Assembly: GCA_038237055.1 (NCBI GenBank)
Contig: JBBRZD010000209.1
Span: 1-5,830 of the forward strand
From: Dokdonella_A sp038237055
GTDB taxonomy: Bacteria; Pseudomonadota; Gammaproteobacteria; Xanthomonadales; Rhodanobacteraceae
DNA: 5,830 nucleotides
Direction: 5' to 3'
The notes under the pieces were generated by a model. It was not told where the DNA came from and did not search any database. It saw only the letters and a program-made list of their open reading frames with translations. Of the stretch, positions 1-5,206 are shown piece by piece (within the stretch, counting starts at the first letter, position 1; the number at the start of each line of letters is the position of its first letter). A program made the translations under genes and the position numbers.

Positions 1-950
1 AGCTTGTCCAGCGCCTCGCGCATCGCCGGATAGTCATCCGAGGACACCGGGAACAGGCCGGCGAATACGCGCGGCTGCATGGTCTGGAAACCGGGCAAGG
101 CCTTGTCGGCGGGCTTGCCGGCGTGAGTCAGCGTGTCGCCGACCGGCGCGCCATGCACGTCCTTGATGGACGCATTGATCCAGCCCACTTCGCCGGGACC
201 GAGACGCGGTCGCGGACTGCGCTTCGGCGTGAACACGCCGACTTGGTCGACTTCGTGAGTCCGCCCGGTGGACATGACGAGCAGCTTGTCGCGCGGCTTG
301 ATTTCACCCTGCATGACACGCACCAGCGAAACGACGCCGAGATAGTTGTCGAACCAGGAGTCGATGATCAGCGCCTGCAACCGGTCGCTGCCGCGCGGCT
401 TGGGTGGTGGAATGCGGGCGACGATCGCCTCAAGCACGTCGACTACGTTCAGCCCGGTCTTTGCGCTGATCGCCACCGCGTCGGTCGCATCGATGCCGAT
501 GACGGCCTCGATTTCTTCCTTGACCTTTTCGACATCGGCCGTCGGCAGATCGATCTTGTTGATGACGGGAACGACTTCTAGCCCCATCTCGACCGCGGTG
601 TAGCAGTTCGCAACCGATTGCGCCTCGACGCCCTGGGCCGCATCGACAACCAGCAACGCGCCTTCGCATGCGGCGAGCGAGCGACTGACTTCATAACTGA
701 AGTCGACGTGGCCCGGGGTATCGATGAAGTTGAGCTGGTACGTGATGCCGTCCTTCGCCGTATATGGCAAGGACACCGACTGCGCCTTGATGGTGATACC
801 GCGCTCGCGCTCGATCGGATTATTATCGAGTACCTGCGCTTCCATCTCGCGCTCGGTCAGACCGCCGCATATCTGGATGATGCGGTCAGCGAGCGTGGAT
901 TTGCCGTGGTCAACATGGGCGATGATCGAGAAATTGCGGATATGCAGCAT
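1..950 (-). CDS. lepA: Elongation factor 4 (LepA) translation GTPase, N-terminal half, 3' end outside window
   Basis: LepA (EF4) is a ribosome-binding GTPase of the EF-G type, linked to back-translocation, ribosome assembly and translation under stress. About 316 codons are visible, roughly half of the usual length near 600 residues. Seen in the translation: G1 P-loop AHVDHGKST at residues 11-19, the switch segment ERERGITIKAQS at 47-58, G3 DTPGH at 77-81, G4 NKID at 131-134 and G5 SAK at 162-164. Domain II follows, with ALIIDSWFDNYLGVVSLVRV and the later LFPVSSDDY segment. These match E. coli LepA almost residue for residue from memory. The ATG at 948-950 gives MLHIRNFSIIAH, the same N-terminal length as MKNIRNFSIIAH in E. 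coli. I see no Shine-Dalgarno sequence before it. The frame is open to base 1, so the gene is cut by the window edge and is not a pseudogene on this evidence. It lies 210 bases downstream of degP, as lepA does beside mucD in many relatives. Confidence 0.97.
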   Translation of the reverse strand, partial: MLHIRNFSIIAHVDHGKSTLADRIIQICGGLTEREMEAQVLDNNPIERERGITIKAQSVSLPYTAKDGITYQLNFIDTPGHVDFSYEVSRSLAACEGALLVVDAAQGVEAQSVANCYTAVEMGLEVVPVINKIDLPTADVEKVKEEIEAVIGIDATDAVAISAKTGLNVVDVLEAIVARIPPPKPRGSDRLQALIIDSWFDNYLGVVSLVRVMQGEIKPRDKLLVMSTGRTHEVDQVGVFTPKRSPRPRLGPGEVGWINASIKDVHGAPVGDTLTHAGKPADKALPGFQTMQPRVFAGLFPVSSDDYPAMREALDK

Positions 951-993
951 TGGGTCTGATAGGCCACGGACGGGCGGTCGGCACAAGAGGCTG

Positions 994-1002
994 ATTATCG
1001 CA
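994..1002 (-). promoter_or_regulatory. Candidate lepA promoter (extended -10)
   Basis: On the minus strand the sequence TGCGATAAT fits an extended -10 element (TGn followed by GATAAT at 994-999). It would place a transcription start about 37 bases before the lepA ATG. The -35 region, about 17 bases further up (around 1016-1023), is a poor match to TTGACA, which an extended -10 can tolerate. An A+T-rich patch (TTTTT on the minus strand) lies between the two. I infer that lepA can be transcribed apart from degP. The call rests on one good hexamer only. Confidence 0.4.
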
Positions 1003-1068
1003 GAAAAATTGGCGTTCCGTCCCAGTCACGTCGCTCAGAACTTGCACATGGGCGACCGCCGCAACCCC

Positions 1069-1111
1069 GGCGAGACAGGAGCGTCGCATCGCCGCGACGC
1101 TCCGCCTCGCC
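1069..1111 (-). terminator. Long hairpin in the degP-lepA spacer, possible terminator or attenuator
   Basis: GGAGCGTCGC (1078-1087) and GCGACGCTCC (1094-1103) form a perfect 10-bp stem around a 6-base loop. A second stem, GGCGAG (1069-1074) with CTCGCC (1106-1111), extends it past a small internal bulge (ACA opposite GC). The structure starts about 50 bases after the degP stop and lies upstream of the candidate lepA promoter, a natural place for a terminator. However, the minus strand has no T-run after it. Only the plus strand has a short one (CTTTTC, 1112-1117), and no plus-strand gene ends here. It may instead be an mRNA 3'-end stabiliser or a partial read-through attenuator. Confidence 0.45.
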
Positions 1112-1160
1112 CTTTTCACCGCGGATAGAGGCAGGTCAATGGGAGTGCCGCGACTGGTCT

Positions 1161-2615
1161 TTACTCGGTTTCGGTCTTGCCTTTCGGTACGGTCAATGCG
1201 AGGAACTGCGTCTGATCTTCGCGTCTGACCAAGACCATTACCGAATCGCCGGGCTTGGTCGCGTTGACGATTGTGTTGAAGTCGCCGACCGACTTCACCG
1301 GTTTGCGGCCGATCATCAGGATCACATCGCCCGGCGCAAGTGCGGCACGACGGGCTGCCACGCCATTGACACGCGTCACCACGATACCTTCATCGTTGGC
1401 GATGCCCAGCTGCTTGCGTTGATCCGCCGTAAGCTCTTCCGCCACGATACCCAATGCATTTCCGGGGCCCGGGGCCGCGCTGGCACGCGCACTCGCAAGC
1501 GCCTTGCCTTCGGTCGGAAGCTCGCCAACCGTTACCGGCATGATCATTGTCTTGCCATCGCGCCAGACCGTGAGGTCGGCCTTGCTGCCCGGCTTGCTCG
1601 ATCCAACCAAAGGCGGCAGATCGGCTGAACTGATAACGTCGTGACCCGCAAACCCGAGAATCACATCGCCGACCTTGACGCCGGCTTTGTCCGCGCCGCT
1701 TCCCGGCGTGATCTTGTTGACCAATGCACCTCCAATGCGCGTTAAACCGAGCGCCTTGGCGTTGTCGCGGTCGACGTTCTGGATCTGCACACCGATCATG
1801 CCGCGGCTGACGCGACCGCTGGTTTTGATCTGATCAACCGCATTCATGGCGATGTCGATCGGAATCGCGAACGACACACCCATGAAGCCGCCGGTGTTGG
1901 AGAAAATTTGGGAATTGATGCCGACAACCTGGCCGGACAGATTGAACAAGGGTCCACCGGAATTGCCGCGGTTGATGGGCACGTCCGTCTGAATGAACGG
2001 CACATACTGCTGGTCGGCGCCACCGAAGTTGCGCCCGACCGCGCTGACGATGCCAGCTGTGACCGAGTGGTCGAAACCGAATGGTGAACCGATCGCGACC
2101 ATCCATTGGCCTGCCTTGACGTTCTTGGAGTCGCCCAGGCTTACCACTGGCAAATCGGTCGCGTTGATTTTCAGCAAGGCAATGTCGTATTGCGCATCGG
2201 TGCCGACGACCTTCGCATCCAGCTCGCGTCGATCCGACAGGCGTACGGTGACCTGGTCCGCACCTTCGACAACATGATTGTTGGTCAGTACATAGCCGTC
2301 CGCGGAAATGATGAAGCCCGAGCCCATAGAGACTCGGTTGCCCCCGCCTCCGCCACCGCCACCGTGTGGCTGCGGCATCGGACCGAAGAATCGGCGGAAA
2401 ATCTCCGGCACTTCCTGCTGCTCATTCGGATCCGTGCTTTGTGCCTGCGCTTCCGAATTTCCGGTGGCCTGCACATTGATTACCGCGGGGCCGTATTTTT
2501 CGACCAAGCCCGTGAAATCAGGCAATTCCGCAGCATTTATGCCCGACACAAGCATCACCATCAGCAATGGCCCACCGAACCAGCGGGAGAGCATCCCGCT
2601 CCTCATACTTGTCAT
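1161..2615 (-). CDS. degP: DegP/MucD-family (HtrA) periplasmic serine endoprotease
   Basis: This 484-residue protein is a Do-type protease/chaperone that degrades misfolded periplasmic and outer-membrane proteins and is a classic sigma-E effector. The product begins with a basic stretch and hydrophobic core (residues 9-26), with likely signal-peptidase I cleavage near NAA at 27-29, giving a mature start close to ELPDF as in MucD. The trypsin-like domain has the catalytic triad: His114 in TNNHVVEG, Asp144 in YDIALLKI and Ser219 in GNSGGPLF. Two PDZ domains follow at about 265-355 and 385-480, so it is DegP/DegQ/MucD-like rather than DegS-like, which has one PDZ. Length fits DegP and MucD (both about 474). 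The loop before the catalytic domain carries eight consecutive glycines (85-92). The ATG at 2613-2615 is preceded by AGAGGA at a 7-base spacing, so it is preferred over Met4 and Met8. A sigma-E-type promoter lies about 80 bases upstream. The name mucD would be equally fitting from context. Confidence 0.96.
   Translation of the reverse strand: MTSMRSGMLSRWFGGPLLMVMLVSGINAAELPDFTGLVEKYGPAVINVQATGNSEAQAQSTDPNEQQEVPEIFRRFFGPMPQPHGGGGGGGGNRVSMGSGFIISADGYVLTNNHVVEGADQVTVRLSDRRELDAKVVGTDAQYDIALLKINATDLPVVSLGDSKNVKAGQWMVAIGSPFGFDHSVTAGIVSAVGRNFGGADQQYVPFIQTDVPINRGNSGGPLFNLSGQVVGINSQIFSNTGGFMGVSFAIPIDIAMNAVDQIKTSGRVSRGMIGVQIQNVDRDNAKALGLTRIGGALVNKITPGSGADKAGVKVGDVILGFAGHDVISSADLPPLVGSSKPGSKADLTVWRDGKTMIMPVTVGELPTEGKALASARASAAPGPGNALGIVAEELTADQRKQLGIANDEGIVVTRVNGVAARRAALAPGDVILMIGRKPVKSVGDFNTIVNATKPGDSVMVLVRREDQTQFLALTVPKGKTETE
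2340..2363 (-). repeat. Eight-glycine codon tract (GGN)8 within degP
   Basis: Eight consecutive glycine codons (GGT, GGC, GGT, GGC, GGA, GGC, GGG, GGC in coding order) encode residues 85-92 of the protease. The tract lies between the FRRFFGPMPQPH segment and the first strand of the catalytic core (NRVSMGSGFII), the region of the regulatory LA loop in DegP-type proteases. The codons are mixed, so it is not a perfect triplet repeat, but the G-rich strand could still slip. Confidence 0.85.
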
Positions 2616-2622
2616 GACATCG

Positions 2623-2628
2623 TCCTCT
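2623..2628 (-). promoter_or_regulatory. Ribosome binding site of degP
   Basis: AGAGGA on the minus strand sits seven bases before the ATG at 2613-2615. It is one of the better Shine-Dalgarno matches in the window and fixes the degP start at the first Met rather than at Met4 or Met8. Confidence 0.75.
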
Positions 2629-2695
2629 TCACTTCAATGGAGACATGGATTGCCACACACTCTGCCCGCGCGCCAACGTACGGACGAACCCTTCG

Positions 2696-2722
2696 TTTGA
2701 GGCAAACTGCCGATCAAAGTTC
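2696..2722 (-). promoter_or_regulatory. Sigma-E (RpoE/AlgU)-type promoter of degP
   Basis: On the minus strand, GAACTT (2717-2722) is followed by exactly 16 bases and then TCAAA (2696-2700). This matches the GAACTT-N16-TCnnA pattern known for RpoE/AlgU promoters. The transcription start would fall near 2689, giving a leader of about 75 bases before the degP ATG. The site lies in the 147-base gap after rseB and in front of a gene that is a known sigma-E target in other species. It lets degP be induced separately from the rpoE-rseA-rseB transcript. The box match and spacing are seen; activity is inferred. Confidence 0.82.
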
Positions 2723-2728
2723 AATCGT

Positions 2729-2745
2729 CGCATCTTGAAGATGCG
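2729..2745. repeat. 17-base palindrome between rseB stop and the degP promoter
   Basis: CGCATCTTGAAGATGCG is perfectly self-complementary apart from its central base. It can form a 7-bp stem with a 3-base loop on either strand. It begins 18 bases after the rseB stop codon and ends 7 bases upstream of the sigma-E -35 box. No T-run follows it on the minus strand, so it is a weak candidate for an intrinsic terminator. It could be an mRNA-end hairpin for rseB or a binding site for a dimeric regulator next to the promoter. Confidence 0.5.
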
Positions 2746-2762
2746 CTGCCCTCATATTGCCT

Positions 2763-3719
2763 TCAGCGGGGCTGAGCATTCACAGCCTGGGTCGAACGAG
2801 CGATGCGTTCGACCGCAGCATGCGGTACGTCACCTAGCGCCGTGATTCTCCACGCGTCGAAATCGCGCGAGTAGACGTTCAGCGCACCACGTACCATCGA
2901 ACGCTCCGCCACTGCCGGAACGCTGCCGTCGCGAGGTTCGATATAGACCGATATATTCGCGATGCCATCGGTATACAGGTGATGTTCTGTCTGTGTTGGC
3001 CCCTGTGCGGGGCGCAGCCCGCGCAGAAAATGGAAACCCGGTGGAAGATCGGCGACCCGCCATCGAGGGGGAGTGGTCAGCGGCAATTCCTCAGGTGGCG
3101 CGCTGATTCCAGAATCGACGCTCGATTGAAGATCGCTCTCCTTTGGTTTCGCGCCAATATCGAGCGCGACGAACATGAATTGCTCAAGCGGCCGTCGCGC
3201 GCCATCTACCAGTTCCGAGCGCAATGGCAAGTTCGTATTCTCATCGAGCCACAGACGATAGCCGTACCGATAGGCATCACGCGGAGATATCGTCACGACG
3301 CGCGCTCCATACCCGGCAATGCGGTCCTGCCCGGCAACATTCAGAGCGTAGTATTTGCTGAAGAACGCTCCTCGCGTATCCGGCGTCAGCGGTAGCAGAC
3401 GGGCACTGTCGCTGGTATGCAGGAACACCGTTGGTGCGTCGGGCTGCGTGCTGATAATTGAACCACCGCTGCGCACAATTTCGCAGCGCGGCCCGTTCAT
3501 GCTGATCAGCCTCTCGCGTTCGGTACTGCCGCCCACATGAAACAACCGCAAAGCATCGATCTGACCATTGTGTTCGTAGACGAATGATCCCTGGTAGTCG
3601 TTTGCGCGCAAAGCAACCGACATTCGTGCGAGCAGGCCCTGCGCACTATTTTCGTCAACGGGCGTCGCACATAGGGGCGCGGAGAAAGCCAGCAGTGCAA
3701 TCAAAACTACCCGAAACAC
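2763..3719 (-). CDS. rseB: Sigma-E factor regulatory protein RseB (MucB), periplasmic
   Basis: RseB binds the periplasmic part of the anti-sigma factor RseA and shields it from DegS-type cleavage; it also senses mislocalised lipoproteins or LPS. The protein shows the MucB/RseB pattern: an N-terminal LolA-like domain (QGSFVYEHNGQIDALRL, then DAYRYGYRLWLDENTNLPLRSELVD and LEQFMFVALD), and a C-terminal domain with LPPGFHFLRGLRP, HLYTDGIANISVYIE and ALGDVPHAAVERIA. I chose the GTG at 3717-3719: it directly precedes a clean signal peptide (FRVVLIALLAFSAPLCA) and gives 318 residues, the length I recall for E. coli RseB (MucB 316). A weak GAGA lies just upstream. The frame is open back to an ATG at 3839, three bases after the rseA stop; that start would add 40 residues in front of the signal peptide (358 in all) and has no Shine-Dalgarno sequence. 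The Cys next to the cleavage site does not fit a lipobox. Identity is firm; the start is not. Confidence 0.9.
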   Translation of the reverse strand: MFRVVLIALLAFSAPLCATPVDENSAQGLLARMSVALRANDYQGSFVYEHNGQIDALRLFHVGGSTERERLISMNGPRCEIVRSGGSIISTQPDAPTVFLHTSDSARLLPLTPDTRGAFFSKYYALNVAGQDRIAGYGARVVTISPRDAYRYGYRLWLDENTNLPLRSELVDGARRPLEQFMFVALDIGAKPKESDLQSSVDSGISAPPEELPLTTPPRWRVADLPPGFHFLRGLRPAQGPTQTEHHLYTDGIANISVYIEPRDGSVPAVAERSMVRGALNVYSRDFDAWRITALGDVPHAAVERIARSTQAVNAQPR

Positions 3720-3842
3720 GGATTCTCGACAGCCCGTGCCTGGCACTGTGGTGCGCGACGGATGAACGAGCAGCGACGATGCAGAGGGAGCAAGCAACCT
3801 CCCGGAAAAATCCGGCAGCGCGCCGCGAACTTTGCGCATCGA
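3720..3842 (-). other. rseA-rseB junction: either a spacer with small hairpins or an rseB 5' extension
   Basis: If rseB starts at the GTG, 123 bases separate it from rseA, unusually long for this tight operon. The stretch holds two small overlapping inverted repeats: CCGGA-TTTT-TCCGG (3802-3815) and GGGAG/CTCCC (3786-3790 with 3799-3803). It also holds a Shine-Dalgarno-like GGGAGG (minus strand, 3798-3803) with no in-frame start codon at a useful distance. If the ATG at 3839 is used instead, the stretch encodes 40 residues without recognisable domain features. I see no convincing promoter in it. Confidence 0.45.
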
Positions 3843-4508
3843 TCAACGGTTCTGGGTAGAAGGTTCCGCCGGCTGCGCTATCCCCGCATCACGCTGAGGC
3901 GTACCAAGCAATATGTACGGCACAAATCCAGACTGACCGGCTGCTCCTGCCACCTGGTAATGGCGGATAAGATAGGACTGCGTGCGTGGGTCGATTGCAA
4001 TCGGCTGCGAAAGATCGCTACCAAAACTGACTGGTGCTGTTTCCACCGGCGCATTGGGCGCCAACAACGGCGGGCGAAATTCGCTCTGCGTCAATGCTGT
4101 CGCTGCAACGGGCGCAACGGCCATGGGGGCTCCTTGTGCAGGAACATTGCGCGCAATCACGGGAACCATGCTAGTTTTCGGCTCGCCTGCGGGACGCGTC
4201 AAGACGAGGGCTGCAACGGCAACCGACGCGGCGATCGCGCCACCCGCACCCCAACGCAGCCAGGTCGTTGCGCCGCGCGCCTGCGCTGCAGGTTCAAGAT
4301 CCAGCTGCGCCATCACCGCTTCGGCAAAACCGGACGAAAGCGCACTCAGCTCCTGTCGACGCAAACTCTGGCGTATGACGTGATAGCGCCCCCAACGCGA
4401 CGGAAGTTCCTGATCGATTGCGAGACGCTTGAGCAGGAAGCGCGTCTCGTCGCGCTCAAGCTCGCCGTCCATCAGGGCCGAAAGCTGTTCGTGGATATGC
4501 TGGTTCAT
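3843..4508 (-). CDS. rseA: Sigma-E anti-sigma factor RseA (MucA), inner-membrane protein
   Basis: This 221-residue protein is the single-pass anti-sigma factor that holds RpoE at the membrane until proteolysis releases it. The cytoplasmic sigma-binding domain covers about residues 1-70 and shows the family pattern EQLSALMDGEL (7-17), ETRFLLKRL (21-29) and WGRYHVIRQSLR (39-50). One transmembrane helix lies at about 86-104, rich in Ala and Val as expected of an intramembrane-protease substrate. The periplasmic part (105-221) is Ala/Pro-rich and ends with a MucA/RseA-like C-terminal motif, SYLIRHYQ...GFVPYILLG, at 178-202. Length is close to E. coli RseA (216). The ATG at 4506-4508 lies six bases after the rpoE stop, and the AAGG that serves it overlaps that stop codon. 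This implies coupled translation and a matched RseA:RpoE ratio. The cleavage sites cannot be assigned by eye. Confidence 0.94.
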   Translation of the reverse strand: MNQHIHEQLSALMDGELERDETRFLLKRLAIDQELPSRWGRYHVIRQSLRRQELSALSSGFAEAVMAQLDLEPAAQARGATTWLRWGAGGAIAASVAVAALVLTRPAGEPKTSMVPVIARNVPAQGAPMAVAPVAATALTQSEFRPPLLAPNAPVETAPVSFGSDLSQPIAIDPRTQSYLIRHYQVAGAAGQSGFVPYILLGTPQRDAGIAQPAEPSTQNR

Positions 4509-4512
4509 GGGA

Positions 4513-4517
4513 CCTTA
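4513..4517 (-). promoter_or_regulatory. rseA ribosome binding site overlapping the rpoE stop codon
   Basis: The minus strand reads TAAGG at 4517-4513, in which TAA is the rpoE stop and AAGG is the Shine-Dalgarno sequence, followed by TCCC and the rseA ATG. Ribosomes ending rpoE would sit on the rseA start site, which supports translational coupling of sigma and anti-sigma factor. Confidence 0.7.
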
Positions 4518-5096
4518 TTTCTCCGACAGCAGCGGGCGCAATTGTTCGTCAATCGCCTCGCGGGCGCGGAATATCCGGGACCTGACCGTACCGATTGGGC
4601 AGTTCATGGTTTCCGCAATCTCCTCGTAGCTGAGGCCGTCCACTTCACGCAAGGTGATCGCGACTTTCAGCTCTTCGGGCAAGGCTTCGACCGTGGCGAA
4701 CACGGTTTGTTCAATTTCCTGACGCATGAGTTCGCGTTCGGGCGTCGCCGAGTCATGCAATCGCGTCGCGCCGTCGAACTGCACAGCGTCTTCGACCACG
4801 ATGTCCTCGGTCGGCGGACGCCGGCCCTGCGAAACCAGATGGTTCTTGGCGGTATTGATCGCAATGCGATAGATCCAGGTGTAGAACTGGGCGTCGCCGC
4901 GGAAAGATCCAATCGCCCGGTCCGCGCGAATGAACGCCTCCTGCGCAACGTCCTGGCATTCGCTCCAGTCGTTGATATAGCGGGAAATGACGCTGACCAG
5001 CTTGTGCTGGTATTTCCTGACCAACAGGTCGAACGCGCGCTTGTCGCCGTTCTGCACACGCTCAACCAGCGCGTGATCCAAGTCGCTTTCGCCCAT
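4515..5096 (-). CDS. rpoE: RNA polymerase sigma factor RpoE (sigma-E / AlgU), ECF family
   Basis: This 193-residue protein is the extracytoplasmic-function sigma factor that directs RNA polymerase to envelope-stress promoters (E. coli RpoE has 191). Region 2 spans about residues 10-90: LLVRKYQHKLVSVISRYI, DVAQEAFIRA (49-58), FRGDAQFYTWIYRIAINTAKNHL (from 65). A linker holds GRRPP. Region 4, about 130-185, holds LPEELKVAITLREVDGLSYEEIA and then CPIGTVRSRIFRAREAID, the helix-turn-helix that reads the -35 box. The ATG at 5094-5096 has AAGG five bases upstream and GGGAG ten bases upstream, and the N-terminus aligns with E. coli. One oddity: Asp59 stands where E. coli and Pseudomonas have Tyr (KAYRAL becomes RADRAI), a TAC-to-GAC single-base difference. 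The gene heads the rpoE-rseA-rseB group and follows a sigma-E-like promoter, indicating autoregulation. Confidence 0.97.
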   Translation of the reverse strand: MGESDLDHALVERVQNGDKRAFDLLVRKYQHKLVSVISRYINDWSECQDVAQEAFIRADRAIGSFRGDAQFYTWIYRIAINTAKNHLVSQGRRPPTEDIVVEDAVQFDGATRLHDSATPERELMRQEIEQTVFATVEALPEELKVAITLREVDGLSYEEIAETMNCPIGTVRSRIFRAREAIDEQLRPLLSEK

Positions 5097-5101
5097 CCGG
5101 G

Positions 5102-5113
5102 CCTTACTCCCTT
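5102..5113 (-). promoter_or_regulatory. Ribosome binding region of rpoE
   Basis: On the minus strand, AAGGGAG (5107-5113) and AAGG (5102-5105) lie ten and five bases before the ATG at 5094-5096. Either can serve as Shine-Dalgarno sequence; the closer one has the more usual spacing. Both support the chosen rpoE start. Confidence 0.6.
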
Positions 5114-5139
5114 GTTGCCGATCCGTTCAGGCATGCTGC

Positions 5140-5166
5140 CTAGACCGTTGGCCGAAGAATTAGTTC
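5140..5166 (-). promoter_or_regulatory. Sigma-E-type promoter of rpoE (autoregulatory)
   Basis: On the minus strand, GAACTA (5161-5166) is followed by exactly 16 bases and then TCTAG (5140-5144, preceded by G). This is close to the RpoE/AlgU pattern GAACTT-N16-TCnnA, with one -35 mismatch and a G at the last -10 base. The start of transcription would be near 5134, about 38 bases before the rpoE ATG. Autoregulated rpoE/algU promoters are known in E. coli and Pseudomonas, and the position fits. I see no good housekeeping promoter in this 110-base gap, so basal expression may come from read-through of the upstream EAL gene. Confidence 0.7.
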
Positions 5167-5206
5167 ATGAATTGCCGTGCTGGAAATGGAGGCAATGCCA
5201 GCAAGC

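Noticed and set aside
991..1018. A sigma-E promoter for lepA, from GGAAC and TCAGC on the minus strand
   Set aside because: The spacing is about right but both boxes match poorly beyond the core bases. The extended -10 element TGCGATAAT overlapping it is a simpler explanation.
123..1128. Several plus-strand open frames (123-581, 346-603, 618-959, 724-1128)
   Set aside because: They lie opposite lepA or its spacer. The minus-strand lepA frame is continuous and matches the family throughout, which explains them as shadows.
2106..2738. A 210-codon open frame on the plus strand opposite degP
   Set aside because: It is antisense to a clearly identified protease, has no family resemblance, and runs across the degP promoter and ribosome binding site.
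3666..3671. RseB as a lipoprotein, because Cys lies at the end of its signal peptide
   Set aside because: The residues before Cys are Ala-Pro-Leu, which lack the small residue required just before Cys in a lipobox. Signal-peptidase I cleavage after the following Ala fits better.
5129..5141. Small inverted repeat AGGCA/TGCCT near the rpoE transcription start
   Set aside because: A 5-bp stem with a 3-base loop is easily expected by chance and has no further support.
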